A DNA stretch of 64,000 bases. It comes from Cinclus cinclus. Its lineage: Eukaryota > Chordata > Aves > Passeriformes > Cinclidae. The position numbers and the translations under genes were made by a program. Under the pieces are notes generated by a model. The model had not been told where the DNA came from. It did not search any database and worked only from the letters and a program-made list of their open reading frames with translations. Of the stretch, positions 21,346 to 34,412 are shown piece by piece. The stretch spans positions 11,379,234 to 11,443,233 of the forward strand of contig NC_085059.1 in assembly GCF_963662255.1 (NCBI RefSeq). Reading direction: 5' to 3'. Numbering within the stretch: the stretch's first letter is position 1; every line of letters begins with the position of its first letter.

Positions 21346-24300
21346 TTGAGACCTACTCATGAGTTCAGTGGAACTGGCCACAGGTGTCCATGGGAGCAAG
21401 AATAACTATTAAATGCTGCTTCTCAGAAAAATTCGGTTGTGGCTCAACATAAAATATTTGGTGGAATTGTACAACAGAAGTAGCATCACCACAGTGTAAG
21501 TATCTGCTGTAAGCTGGAGGAAGGACTCCTAGAAGGTATTTCAATAATCTGTGGTGGTTTTGGTGCTGGGGGCATGCAAAGGCCACTGTCCTCTGGGAAT
21601 GATCAGTATGGTGGCTGCAGAGTGCCCCCAGTGTACAGATACAATTCCCAGAGTGAATTATTTACAGTGACCAAGGTAGCCAACAGATTGTGGAATATCC
21701 TCTGGCAGACCACTGTTTCCCAAAAAACAAGTCACTGTTCAATTGGCTTTTGTAGCTCTGAGTGACCAAGGCTGCTTGGCCCCTTAGCTGCTCAGCTCAG
21801 GCTGGGTTGCTGCTCTGACTCCAGCACAGCATTTGGAGTGCTGAATCGTGGATCACATTTCCCTTGAATCAGGAACCATGGATCACATCTCCCGTGACTA
21901 CACAAACCACGTGCATTACGTTTGAATGTAACAATTCACACATAATGATACAGAGCTCATTTCCCCTGCATAATTGGTTTGGAATCTGATACCAACATCT
22001 TAATTAGGCCTGATCCCTGGAGTATTTGACCTAACATCATTTGCCAGCTCCAAAACATTCACACTGCAAATAAGCATCCTCCCAGTAGTTGTCATTTCTG
22101 TAGGAGTAATTTCAATGTCATTCTCCTCTTATAATACAGCCAAGTGCAGGGATCCTTGGATGCTGCTGTAGCCCCACACCCCTGACTGCCCTACATGTGG
22201 CAGCACTCTCCTTGCATTCCTGCATCAGTGCTAAAGCTGGGGTTACACTCACTTAAGATAACCTATTTAGTTAAACTAGGCTGACTGTAGCAGCATACAA
22301 CTCACCCTAGACTTGATACCTAATTATATTCCCAACAGATTTCCAGGGAAAGCATTCTCAGTAATGATTTCCCTGAGCTCCCTGCAGCCACTGCTAACCA
22401 AGTTAAGCAGCCTCTCAACCCAATGGGATCTACCTGCAAGGGCTTCAGACACACCTTTATTTCTAGGAAAGACAGCAAAAGAAGCAGCTGGGGAGCAGTC
22501 TAGATCATAGGCTGAGTGTGGACCTCATAAAGCATCCCCACATTTATAGACATGAAACACTTCACCAGGGAGCAGCAGCTCAGGTTTGCGAGCAGGGCTG
22601 TATCGCTGAGCTCAGACAGAGCCTGGTCCCTGAAGCATAGCACAATTTTCCTCCAAGGAAAGATGCCCATACATTATGCAAGGAATTTACTGTTGGTTTT
22701 GAAATACTGCTTGATAGGAAGAATGAAACATGTGTCAGATGTTAGCCACAACATTTAAAAGTGCTATGGGAAGAAATGCAGATAGTGCGGCAAGAGCAGT
22801 GATGTAAGAGAAGAGGAAATTAGCATCTATATTTCCTTCTTTAAGCAAAGCTTTTAAATGCACTTAGTTTCATTTTAAAGACCTTAATCCAATCTACAGG
22901 TGTTTAATGTAGTGCCTTTATTTTTGAAGCCAAGGCACATAAAAAACAAAACCAAGCTCAGCACCCAAAAAATGCCCAATATTGCTTTGACAAAATTAGC
23001 ATTCACACAGGAAGCAGACACAAGCCACCCTTGCTGCAGTTCAGGTCATGGTTCTCTAAGGCTCTGGGGAGGCAGAAGGAGAAACTCACCTTCACCTTGT
23101 TGCTGGAATTCATTTATTTCCCCATCTCTATCAGCAGCAGTCAAGAATCAGGTTCCAGCCCTTGTGTTGTTTGTTCACTCCCTGGCTGAGGGAGAAGGAC
23201 TCATTCATTCTGCTATTTTCTCTCACCCTGGAACATCTCCTCTGCCCCTTAATTCCTCCCTATCACTGTGCTAGTAATAACTAGCCTCACTAACCTTCCC
23301 TGGAACAGCAGCAGTAATTTAGTGGTGCCTGAGTTATGGTCAGGCTCTCACACTGTTTGAGGCAGTGGGAGTCCTGCCGTGAGGTTTCACTGGGTATTTA
23401 CTTGCCATTTCACTCCCATGGAAATTCCTCTATTTCCATAATACACTGAATTATCTGAGAATGTAGGGGCTGTGATCCATTTTTTATTTGATGTCCTCTC
23501 TCTTGACCTTATAATGTAAAGCACAAGAAGAGTTCAACAACCACCTTTAGCATGGAGAGCATTTCTGTGCTCAGAAGAGAGCACAAACAAAATGGAGCCA
23601 AATAGCCACAAGGATCTTTTTATATGATGAGAAATATCCCCAGTGCTGCAGTCCAAGGGATGGTCACATCACCCATTTACTGTGTCAAAAATTGAAAAGG
23701 AAATATGTGTGCTCATTACATTATTCAAAAGGCTGTTTGAAAGTCTTTCACTGGCCTTAGTCTTGGGTTTTCCTGTAATAATTAATATTTTGACTATTAC
23801 ATGTGTCCCCATTAAAACTGGAGGTACACACAGAACACAAATTCCTGTGCTTGCATATACAAGTACAATTGTAGTCACTATGACACTATTTTAAAAACCA
23901 CAAACCTTTCTACATTAGGAAATCTGTGATAGACCACATTTTAATTAACTTTATATTTAAACCCTGATGATACAAAGATCCTGAAAGTGGTGTAGGAAGG
24001 CTAGGAGCCTCCAGCATAGGACACTTGAAAGTAGCACAATGATTGTCTTCTCTGAAGATGTGACCTTGCCCCCAGCATGATATTGGATTGATCCCAATAG
24101 GACATGAGGGCTCTGCCCAGTCCATTCCACCCCAGTTTGCTCCAGTCCCATCCTGAGTTCTACCAGCCAGAAAGCAGAGTAATCCCCACCACTTTTCAGA
24201 CCTGGTGCTGGTTTATGGGTACTGCTACAATCTGTCACACCAAAAGGAAAATCCCCTGTTGATTTAAGGAAGAGGAGGACTAGGACCTGTGGTTTTTAAT
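21346..24300. other. Unique non-coding DNA
   Basis: No gene recognised. An imperfect 30-bp tandem pair lies at 21843-21902. Frames at 22900-23274 (124 codons), 23643-23894 and 23957-24238 lack known domains and splice support. Confidence 0.45.
21843..21902. repeat. Imperfect 30-bp tandem duplication
   Basis: Units 21843-21872 and 21873-21902 share TGGATCACAT, TCCC and TGA and differ at about a quarter of positions. It is a single old duplication with no array. Confidence 0.6.
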
Positions 24301-27300
24301 TTTATATTTAATTTTTTTAGACCTCTCTTGTTATAGTTACATTATTTGTGCATATATTAGCCCTGAGACTGGGCTGTGTAATTAGTGTCTGTCAATAATA
24401 GGACCTGATGTGTCTGTTCAAATCCACATTGCCTTGGCATTAATGTTTCATATATACACAAACATCCTCTGCCTTCCAAGAGGAAAAGTAGCTGGTTTAC
24501 TCAGAAAATCCTCAAATATGGCCAGCCACACACTGATTCCCAGCTTGGATTTACACTTGTAAAACAAAAGGAAAAACAATTAAACTAGATGAAAATGCTT
24601 ATACAGTATTTCAGTCCTCTCACTTAAACTGTGCAGAAACTTGCCACAAGCTCAGACCTACCTAGCCATGGTGTCTTGGGTTTGATTTGTGACACTGATC
24701 ATCCAATTTTATGGAAATGTGAAATTTAAAAAAAACTCTGAAACTATAAAGAATTTAACCACGTCCTTAATTTTACACAGTGTCAGTGCATGAGATTTAA
24801 AAAGCAATAAACAAACATGTTACTGCAATAGAATCGAAGACAAATCATAAACCCACTGAAGTTACAGAGCTAAAATATGGTGTGGAGAATGGACAATGGC
24901 AACATTTATTCAATAAAACTCATTTATATGTAAAAGATTGAAGAAAAATATACACCAGTATGCAGGCACAACAAATTATATAAGAGACAAAGAAAGTTTT
25001 ATGGGCAAGATATTTTATATTATGCATGCAAACATCATAGTTGTATGGGCAAAGGTGTTAGCCACATCTGCAATCATGCTGTAAAGTGCCACAGAGGTGA
25101 TGGGAAATGTGGCACTAGCCATACAAAGGATGACATCTTAATAGTTTTCTGTAATAAGCCGACTGCAAGAGCTACTCCTATTTACTATTTGTATTTTTCC
25201 CCTGAGATATAAACCCAGTCCTCTATCTGCTTATGAAATCTAAATATCTAAAGGGCTTTTCTTCAAGAATGATGGTGTATTAATTCTGATGGCTGGGTCA
25301 AATTTCAGCCTGGGTAATTGCTTTTTGCAAAGACGTAGTTAAACTTATAGTTTTAATTTAAAGATGCTTCTCCAAGGTCTGCTGCCTGTGCTGTATTCAG
25401 CATACATTCAAACACTCTCCACTGTCAGAATCAGTGTTTTAACATGTTACTTGAGCCCTGCTAAAGTTTATCTCAGCTACTAAAATTACAAGGACCCTAT
25501 TTAATAGGAAAGGTCACATTTGCTTCCTCTGCTACAAATATGGCCTGAATATTTGCTGCATTTAGAGATTATGGATATTTTATAGACACAGACAAACAGG
25601 TAGAAAGATGCTGCAGGTTTTTCTATTCAAATACTTCCCCAGAGTTAAAATGGGGACATGGTTCAAGGTAATAGCACTGCCACAAATTCGGGGGAGCACC
25701 CAGGCAGATTTGCCATTGTGGTAACTAACAGTCTTGTGGCAATCAATCAATTAACTGAATGTGAGAAACTAGCGAGAACAAGCTTGCAGATAAGAGTAAA
25801 CAATCTGGGCTGGAATTGTGGAGGAGAAAGTGAAATTCCATTTTCAAGGCTGTCAGAGGGATTTAAACGATCACTCAGAAGAAAGGTTTTATTTTTTCCC
25901 TTTGTTTTTTCTTTATTTTCTCCCGGCTGAGGGTTTCCATAGATCTTTTCATTGATCTGAAGTGGCCAGGGGCAGAAAAAGCCAATTTTGTCTGCATTAG
26001 CTTGTCTTCCTTCCACTATAGCTTAACACAAAGAGAAATGCCACCCACACCCCAGAATGACTCCATGCCAAAGGCTTGTCTCAGAAAGCCAGATTCAAGC
26101 CAGGCACTTCAAATCTGAAAGTCAAATGCTCCCAAAACCAGTGGAGGGAGAGATCCTGAACTAGTACCAGCCCACACACTCCTGCAGGCAAAGGCTCCAG
26201 GCAATGGCCATATGCAAATTGCAGAACAACTCACCCATGCATAAGTGGTGTTGAGGTTTGGATGGATTTTTCCCACCACCTTTATTTTTTAATTTGCAAA
26301 AGCATTTGCAGCCCAGACTTCTATTCTATTACTTGGTAGCTAAAAGTAAAAATCCCCATTACATAAGGTACTCTGGAAGGCCAGGACACAGGGCCCCACA
26401 GGCGGGCCAGCAGCTATGTGCATGCAAGAGGATCTTGCATAAAAGTGTTTAGTTCTCTGCTTGTAAAGTCTCCGGCAGGAGTCACTGAGGGAGCTGCACT
26501 TGTCCAATTACATTTAGAAAATGCCTCAAAACCAGAACATTTTTTTTTCTAACAGAGAAACTCTCTTTTATCCCTCCAGTTCCCCATCCCTGAAATGAGC
26601 TAAAGAGCCCCTTTTCCAAGACTGTCGAACTGAATTTGCCTTATGAGAGGAGTTCAAATGCTCTGTGGCTGCAGAGCACTTGCCTGCTGCCTTCCAACTC
26701 TGACTGAATCCCAGTGGCAGAGAATGTTTTTCTGGGAGAGGACCCCAAACCCACAGTGATGACAGATGGTCCTCAGTCCCTGCTGAAAATGGGTTCAGGA
26801 CTCCTTCCTTCTGTCTACTTCCTTCCTAAAGTCAGCAGGAGCTGGAACAAGAAGAGCCATTTATAAATCCTTCCCTGTTTGCACCCTATGCAGAGGTTAT
26901 GAGGTTTGCCCTTCTCCAGAGCTACATACAACTATCACAAAGTACATCAGTACAGCCATACAGTGTCATTTTTGTAATTAAAGCCCCTGACACTGACTTT
27001 CCTGTTTAACCTGCTGTATTGGCACTGCTCTCTGTTCTTCCTTTAATGTAGCTGCTGATCTTTCAAAGATCTTGGTTGCATCTCAAAAGCCAGCTGAAGG
27101 TCGACTCTTCAAATAGAGTCAAGGAAGAATCAACATGAGTAAAGTTAACTAAACTTTAACTCAAAGAAAAGTTTTCTCTTCAGTTTGGAGTAAATACTGA
27201 GACCTGCTTTAATACAAAACCACTATGCCATATTGCCAAGGGCTTATGTCTGACTTAACACATACACAGTCAATCGCCTGGCCAAAAGAGTTGAAACCTG

Positions 27301-30030
27301 GGAAAATGAGAAAAATGGACATCATAAATGTCATATTAAAGGGGAAGATCATAAGTGTGAAGTAGAAGGTTGAGTTGTTCTTGTATCTTTATATAATTAC
27401 AGCAACTGCATTCATTCTGCAGACCGCAACACAATGGGACCATCTGTGTTCAAACAGGAATAACTATAAAAATACCAGACAACCAGATCAAGAGACGCTT
27501 CAGTGGGAAAGTAAATTCAGATGGAGTGAAATCTACAGCACACTTTGCTTGCTGAGTATCCACACATATTAAAATTTCAGGCTCAAGCATACATAAATGC
27601 CATTGCACAAATGATTCTGGAAATTTCTGACTGTATTATGATAAAAACATACTATTTTGCTGGCATGCTTGCAGTGGTGTAATGTCTCACCAGAGTTAAT
27701 TGCTCAGGGGAGACCATGGGGATGCTTGTATATGAAAGGGTTTTAGGCAACTTCTGAGATATCTGTCCTCTGAGGGCAGCATTATGCTGGCAAAGAGGCC
27801 AGATCTGTCCTTGAGTCATATTTAATGGCATACATCTCTAAGTACTTGCTGAGCCTTGAAACAGAAGATACCAGAAGCAGGACTGCCCAAAAATCATCTC
27901 GGCAAACTGAAGAGGCATCTGATAGTTACATGATAAGAAAATCCTTGATCTTTGGTCTTGTTGATATAAATTACACATCTTTGGGCTGCATATATTTATG
28001 TAGCTTTAGACAAGTAATAGGAGCTATGGGTTGGTTTTTGTAGATCTATTTGCTTTCAGATATAGAATAATGAATAAACACTTGGGCACTCATTCTGGAA
28101 ACTGAGACTGCCTTATGAGATTATCTGCAGCTCAATAGTCGGGGAGAAGGGAAATAAAAGGATTCACATTACGAATTTTTTAACGACTTACTGCTCACTT
28201 ACCTGAAAAATAGTTGGAGTCATAATTAGCCAGCATTTTCAGTGCTTTAAGTTGAAGAGATTTCTACTGCTGCACACCTTAGAATTTGCATTTTAATGGG
28301 TTAAAGATGTGTATCAGTAATAGCACCACTGGATGCTCTCTTATCACTAGTATTAATACAATATATAGCTTAGGAGACTAACCTATCCACAGTACAGCAG
28401 GCTTGATCAATAAAGAGCACAGAGTGACCAAAGCAAGTCAAATCTAAATGTCACTGTAGTGACATGCCTCTAAATAACAAACTCCAGCCTGCAGTCTGGA
28501 CCATATCAATATCAAACCATATCAATGCCATGAACATGGTTCAGCCAGATGTAGTAAATACAGGGATCATTTTCACCTGTGCAACTGTATGAGGAAAAGT
28601 TCAATACAAAATGCAGCTGCCTATGGTGGAGAACACATTACTCATGAAAAAAACCTCAAATCCAGAGCGTCATGGACATTTAAATTTCTTTTTTCAAGAA
28701 AAAAAAAAGACTTGACTCCATCTAAGGCAGAATATTATTCTGGTTTCTGCTTGTTTTTAATTCTAGACCTGTAGTAGGACTAGTAACTGCTAGAGAGTTT
28801 TTTTTTCCCTTCAGCTTTTAGGAGCAAACCCAACCTCTCACGACCAGAAAGCAATGTTACTGCTCCCTCAGCATAATTTCCACAATCATGGCAGCAAGGT
28901 GGGGAAAAGAAAGTAAATCTGACAAAATAAGCCACTGGTGAACAATAGAACATCATTTCCACAGCTCCCTTGGCGTGGCTTACCTGGGGACACTGAGTAC
29001 CTCTAGGTTTTGGCCCAATGCACAGCACAGAAGAACTTCAGCAGCACTGTTTACCATGGATTAACTACAAGTATTTCTGTATAACAGATCTGCTGGAGCA
29101 GATTCTTTCAGGTGGACACTGACAAAAAGGAGAGGGTGATAAAAGCTGGCCACAGACAAAAGGTGGAAAATGCAGTGATAGATGATGGAGGCCTTCTGAC
29201 ATGAGGGACTTCATCTCCAGATAAGATATTTCTCTGACATAAATAATTTGAGAAAATGACATATTTTTCTTCTTGAAGATCAAAGAAATACTTAATTTGG
29301 GAAGATTGGATTAAGCAGGGATTAAGTTCACTGTTGAAACTGTCGCTCCATGGCTGGATGGAACTGAGGGGCTGAGCCACCTCCTTCTTGCCATGTTTTC
29401 CAACATGCTTCTCAGAAATAATTTCTAGTTTTAGCTTTGCTTAACTGTGCATCAAAATGGTGGGACTTGGAAGGGAGACCAACACTGCTTCCTCTCCTAA
29501 AACCTGGAAAAGTCATGGTGTCAGCAGCTGACATAAACTTGAATAGTGGTAAAACTGCAGATAAGGAGTAAACATATAGGAAGACAGAACACAGAACTCA
29601 GAGCTATATACAGAAAACTTAACATTCCTAGTGAGTAAAGTCTCTGGAGAAAATCCAAGAAACATCTCATTTTTAGCGAGGGTCTAAGGTAAATGTGTGT
29701 AATTCAAGGGCACATAATTCAACCACAGAAGGATTGGATAAAACTGCTAAAGCCTTTCAAACCCTTTGGTCTTCCAGCAAGTTTAAATGGTGTTTGAAAT
29801 ATCCCACACTTTGAGGGCTCTTTGTAATGGCAGCAAGTTACCTTAAAGACAACTGAAATCAGTCCCAAAGAGAAGTACAGAAACAGAGCCTAGCTTGGGG
29901 TTTTAATTAAGACTGGCTGGAAAACAAAGATCCATTTCATAAATGGAAATGGATTTTAATTTGCATTATAATTGAAACGAGGCACTTTGAGAAGCAGGAG
30001 AAGGAGGAATAGAGACAGAAAAGGGGGCAA
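24301..30030. other. Unique AT-rich non-coding DNA
   Basis: No gene or repeat family recognised across about 5.7 kb. Candidate regulatory stretches at 25540-25930 and 27040-27180 are discussed in findings. Frames of 60-90 codons are present on both strands without family resemblance. Confidence 0.4.
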
Positions 30031-30110
30031 TAGCCACACTGTAGTCTGGTGTTTACCACCCTCACTGCAATACTGGAGGTCTGGGTTCAAGTGCTGCAAT
30101 CCCTAAAGTA
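30031..30110 (+). mobile_element. Possible tRNA-head SINE scrap
   Basis: GTAGTCTGGTGTTTACCACC, CTCACTGCAATACTGGAGG and TCTGGGTTCAAGTGCTGC resemble the tRNA-derived head of ancient SINEs, where a GGTTCAA B-box follows GG(A/G)GGTCTG. The A-box region is weak, and no cloverleaf can be drawn with confidence, so this is not called a tRNA gene. Confidence 0.3.
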
Positions 30111-32025
30111 CCAAACCCCAACAGTCCAATAAATAGTTTCTCTTCCAATAATCACAGAAGGAGTCATATCAAATAAGAAATTTGTTTATCAGAAGATTAC
30201 TTTAACCACTTTAATCAAAAGACCTACCACTTCTCCTCATCAACAACTGGAGCTCCTCACCAAAATGGAGTTTTGAAGAATATTCCCAAAAGGGAGCTCA
30301 GAAGCCTCTTAGTGACAATTCCAAGACCACATGTTACTTGATGCCTGTCATTAAGAGATTTTCCTGCAACTAAAACTTCCTCAATTTAAACCTCATGAGG
30401 TTCTGCAGTAATCTTTGATCTCTTATAGTTAGGACAGTCCTTCACATCTGAATTGAATCCTATTGGCAGCACTGTTTAGCTGTAACTGCAGAGGGAACAG
30501 CATCATTCTTGAAAATGAAAAGCAGGTGTGGGGATGTGCTAGTCAGGTGTCCTCCATCAATTTGAACTTCTTCAACCACAAGTCTTGTTAATTGCTCTTT
30601 TCTCAATGTTGAGTTAGTACAGGAAAATCATCAAACCAAAGTCTAAATATGCTGAGGATGTTTTTTTGGGGGGGTCAACAGGTTATAGATTTCTCTTGGG
30701 AAACAGCACACTCTAGAAGATGCTTATTTTGGTTTTTTCTTTTAATCCAGAATTCTCCAAGTGCTAGTAAAAGTATAGTGCATGTCTCTTGTCTTTTCTT
30801 TTATATAGTTTGATTTTCATGTGTTTATATAGACTTATATCTCAAAGTTAGAAAGACCCTTGCAGTCACCGTGCCCTGCCATACAACAGACAATGCAGCT
30901 ACTTGATACAGGAAAATCCATGTTCAATATTACTATCTTTATTCACTCTCTGCCAGGCAAATCTGAATATTAAAAATTACTTTGTGTCCGTTTTATTTTC
31001 TTTAGCTTGGAACTTTGCCTGTTTAGGGGCTGAAAACTCTTTGTTATGTTTTCATAACACAAAACTGTTGAATAAATTCTTAAGAGGTTCTTTAACATTC
31101 CATCTTGGAAAGAAAATGGTGGATGGAGGGAATTGTTAAATATAGCAACTTTATTTCTGCAATGTTTATATTCCTATTTAATGTTTTACAGGGAGTTAAC
31201 TGCTACCAAGATGGAATAAAAGAAAAATACCAGCAAAAATTTAGATTATGTGCAATAAAGTCAAATATCCTAACTTTTCCAGCTAGTATCTGCCCTTCTC
31301 AGTAAAAGTCATCAGCCATAAGTTTGCCAGAGCCATCCAGCTTCCCATGTGCAGGTGAGTCAGAGGTGCCATGAGTAGGGGAGGACCCCATTTACCAGCT
31401 CAGTTTATGCATATGTCTCCTCAGTTAATGATGCTATCCTGTTATTTTAATAAACTTCTTGGAACTATCAGTCAGAAGTCCCAGTTATAAGCCTTGAGTA
31501 TCCCATGGCCTCATTTCACCATAATCTGCAGCAATGAAAGGTGTTTCTCTCCCATGCATACCTGAAGTAAATGTAAAGGGAGACTATAAGGTGTTTCATG
31601 ATTTACCAAGAGCAGGGAGATTGCACTGAAATTTAGGAAGGACATTTTCAAAGGTACAAATCTCAGTTAGGAGCATAGCTGTGGCTTTGAATACATCCCT
31701 CAATGCTTGAAGTTGTGCTTCAAAAGGAAATTCAGTTCCTGCCCAGCTGATTTGGCTCTTGTCACCAGCCTGATTTACCATCACAGAGGAACCCCCTCCA
31801 TCTGCTTCTCTTGACTGAAGAGATTATATTTTAAAACACCATTTTATGAACTTGGAAGGCTTCACTATATTTTGGTAGAAAATCCAGCAAAAAGTGCCTG
31901 TCCTGCTCCTTCCCTTTCAGCTTTCCTGAACTGCCTTTCACCTCTGTTTTCATATTTTCTTTCTGAAATTTCTCAGGAATGATGCCATCTCATCTTTTAT
32001 AGTTCTGGTTCTCCTGGCCAGGCCA

Positions 32026-32061
32026 GGACAGCAGTCCAGGTCAGGAGAGCAGTCCAGGTCA
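32026..32061. repeat. 18-bp tandem duplication
   Basis: Units 32026-32043 (GGACAGCAGTCCAGGTCA) and 32044-32061 (GGAGAGCAGTCCAGGTCA) differ at one base, so the duplication is fairly recent or has been homogenised. Confidence 0.85.
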
Positions 32062-32320
32062 CACACCCAACCACAGCCACCATAGCTGGGATGCCAGGTC
32101 AGGTCCACCTGGAGCATCTCAAATTCAAAAATTTTGTGGCAGGTTATAAAACAGGTAAAATTAGGAAACTTTAAGATGGTCACAAATACCAGATCCTACA
32201 CTTGCATTAAACCTCCATCTTCCAATCTTCTGCCATGGTGTACAACTCTCTGTGCAAGGCTGATCATGGATTTTAAAGGCAGTTCCTTGAATGTGATTCC
32301 ATTTTTTTTGTTCAAAAAAC

Positions 32321-32345
32321 TAATCAACTCACTCTGAGTTGATTA
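32321..32345. repeat. Perfect 11-bp inverted repeat
   Basis: TAATCAACTCA and TGAGTTGATTA are exact reverse complements separated by CTC. The dyad could bind a dimeric factor; the right side with the following AAC (GTTGATTAAC) resembles an HNF1-type site. No gene ends nearby to suggest a terminator. Confidence 0.7.
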
Positions 32346-33620
32346 ACTTACTCTGTTTGAGATGCACATTCAAAAACTAAGAGAAGTTTATTGTTGTCTG
32401 GGAACACTATAGACTACTTGGCTTTAATTGCACCATGCTGAAGCACAGCTTTGACTTGTACATACCTTAATCAGAAAGTTAAATGTTTTCATCATCCAGC
32501 CATCCTGAATAGTTAAGACTGGCAGTACTACTTATTAAACACACAGATGTTTTAAAGTTTGATTAGGAAACTGTAACAAACAGTCTAAGTTTCATTAACA
32601 TGTAGAAAATAAGGCAGCAGAGTTGAAAATGCACAAAAAGTTACTTAAGGACTAAGAGCAATGCTGAAAAATCAGAGCCTTGTGGAGAAAACATTAAATA
32701 CTAAACAACTGGAAGGCACCCATGGAAGTGGGTTTTATTCCCAAAGCCAAACAGAACACAGCTGCCTCCTCCCCTCATCACAGCCACTTGGGTGTAGAGC
32801 ATCAGCCAGCCCAGGCAGAGAAAGTAATCTTTATATATTCCACAAAATCAAAGTTTTTACACCTGCCAAACAAGACATACTTTAAAAAAATAACAGCTAT
32901 TGGATAGCTCCACTGGGGCTTTTTCTATATTTGAAAGTTTTAAAAAAATGTAAAATTAAAAGAGAACTAGAAAAACTAACAAAATAATTGTTTTTCTATT
33001 CAGAGGATCATTCAAATACTCCTTTCCTTTGCGTATGGCGAAATTAAAGACAGAAGGTGAAAGCTTTTTTGTTTAGTGACCTCAACTTTCTGCACAAACA
33101 GCTGGACATTTTGTATCAGCAGCATTTGAGACACTCACAGTTATTGGATTTGTTCTCTTAATACCACTCCTGACAAATGGAAACATCCATCCTATTTTAG
33201 CAAAAAGGGAACAGACTGACTGGACATGTGGTGTGTGGCTGAGCTAAAAATGTAGTGTGCAAATCCTAATCCAAGACTTCCTCTATTAAAGCATCTTTTC
33301 ATAGACTCTTGTCACTACGTATGGGCCTGTAGGATTTAATCCACACTGACCTGTCCCATGGGTTTCAGTGTTCCCTGGATGCTCCAAAATATATTCAAAA
33401 TTTGAAAAATGATTGATTTTGAGATTCATGTGTGAAAATATTTAACCTAACTACACATCCAAACCCCTGTTTAGACTAGACAGAGAGCAGGAATTTTATG
33501 CTTAATAGAGCAGTAATTCTCTGTTTGTCTTTGAGGCCTCAACTAAAATAATCCTTTATTTATACATGTTTCTGAAACACACATCCTTCACTATCCTTGG
33601 TCCACTTAGAGGACAACTTG

Positions 33621-34012
33621 GAGAAAGAAAGAAAAGAAAGAAAAGAAAGAAAAGAAAGAAAGGAAAGAAAGGAAGAAAGAAAGGAAGAGAAAAAGAAAAA
33701 AGAAAAAGAAAAAGAAAAAGAAAAAGAAAAAGAAAAAGAAAAAGAAAAAGAAGAAGAAAAAGAAAAAGAAAAAGAAAAAGAAAAAAGAAAAAAGAAGGAA
33801 AAAGAAAAAGAAAAAGAAAAAGAAAAAGAAAAAGAAAAAGAAAAAGAAAAAGAAAAAGAAAAAGAAAAAGAAAAAGAAAAAGAAAAAGAAAAAAAAAGAA
33901 AAAGAAAAAGAAAAAGGAAGGAAGGAAGGAAGGAAGGAAGGAAGGAAGGAAGGAAGGAAGGAAGGAAGGAAGGAAGGAAGGAAGGAAGGAAGGAGAAAGA
34001 AAGGAAGGAAGG

Positions 34013-34107
<95 letters not shown>
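33621..34107. repeat. 487-bp purine-only composite microsatellite
   Basis: The plus strand contains only A and G from 33621 to 34107. Four successive domains can be read: mixed GAAAG/GAAAA units (33621-33690), GAAAAA hexamers (about 33690-33914), GGAA tetramers (about 33915-33994) and, after a short mixed joint, GAAA tetramers (about 34012-34107). The K/E/R-rich frames of 172 and 193 codons and the F/S/L-rich 195-codon minus frame are products of this composition. Confidence 0.98.
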
Positions 34108-34108
<1 letters not shown>

Positions 34109-34149
34109 CCATTAATGGGTGTCTGTATGTCTGATGGTGCTTTATAGAC

Positions 34150-34412
34150 TGAATCACAAGATGGTTTGGTTTGAAAGGGACCTCAAAGATCATCTCATTC
34201 TAGCCTCCTGCTATGGGCAGGGGCTTCCAGATTGCTACAAGCCACTATCCCAAGTTGCTGAGGGCCTGTCCAAACTTGCCTTGAACAATTTTAGGGATGG
34301 GGCAGCCACAGCTTCTCTGGACAACCAGTGTTCCCCCTCAGATTTCTTTCCAATACCCAACCTGAACCTGTCCTTTATCAGTGTGAAGTCATTACCTCTT
34401 GTCCTAGATGAG
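34150..34412 (-). mobile_element. CR1 LINE 3' fragment
   Basis: Starting 42 bp after the purine block, the plus strand reads GAATCACAAGATGGTTTGG, GAAAGGGACCTCAAAGATCA, CCTGCTATGGGCAGGGGCTT, CTTGCCTTGAACAATTTTAG, GGATGGGGCAGCCACAGCTT and TGAAGTCATTACCTCTTGTC. This is a diverged reverse-complement CR1 3' end. The 162-codon plus frame (34119-34607) is an antisense shadow of the element plus flank. Confidence 0.85.

Larger units (their letters stand above)
30111..33620. other. Unique AT-rich non-coding DNA
   Basis: No gene or repeat family recognised. It contains an 18-bp duplication (32026-32061) and an 11-bp-arm inverted repeat (32321-32345), listed separately. Confidence 0.45.

Noticed and set aside
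22900..23274. 124-codon plus frame
   Set aside because: No recognised motif, low-complexity serine-rich end, and no splice or promoter context.
30080..30110. B-box-like GGTTCAAGT considered as a tRNA gene
   Set aside because: No convincing A-box, acceptor stem or cloverleaf. It fits a diverged SINE head better.
33566..34147. 193-codon K/E/R-rich frame, with a 195-codon F/S/L-rich frame opposite
   Set aside because: Both are translations of the purine-only microsatellite. No complexity, domain or splice evidence exists.
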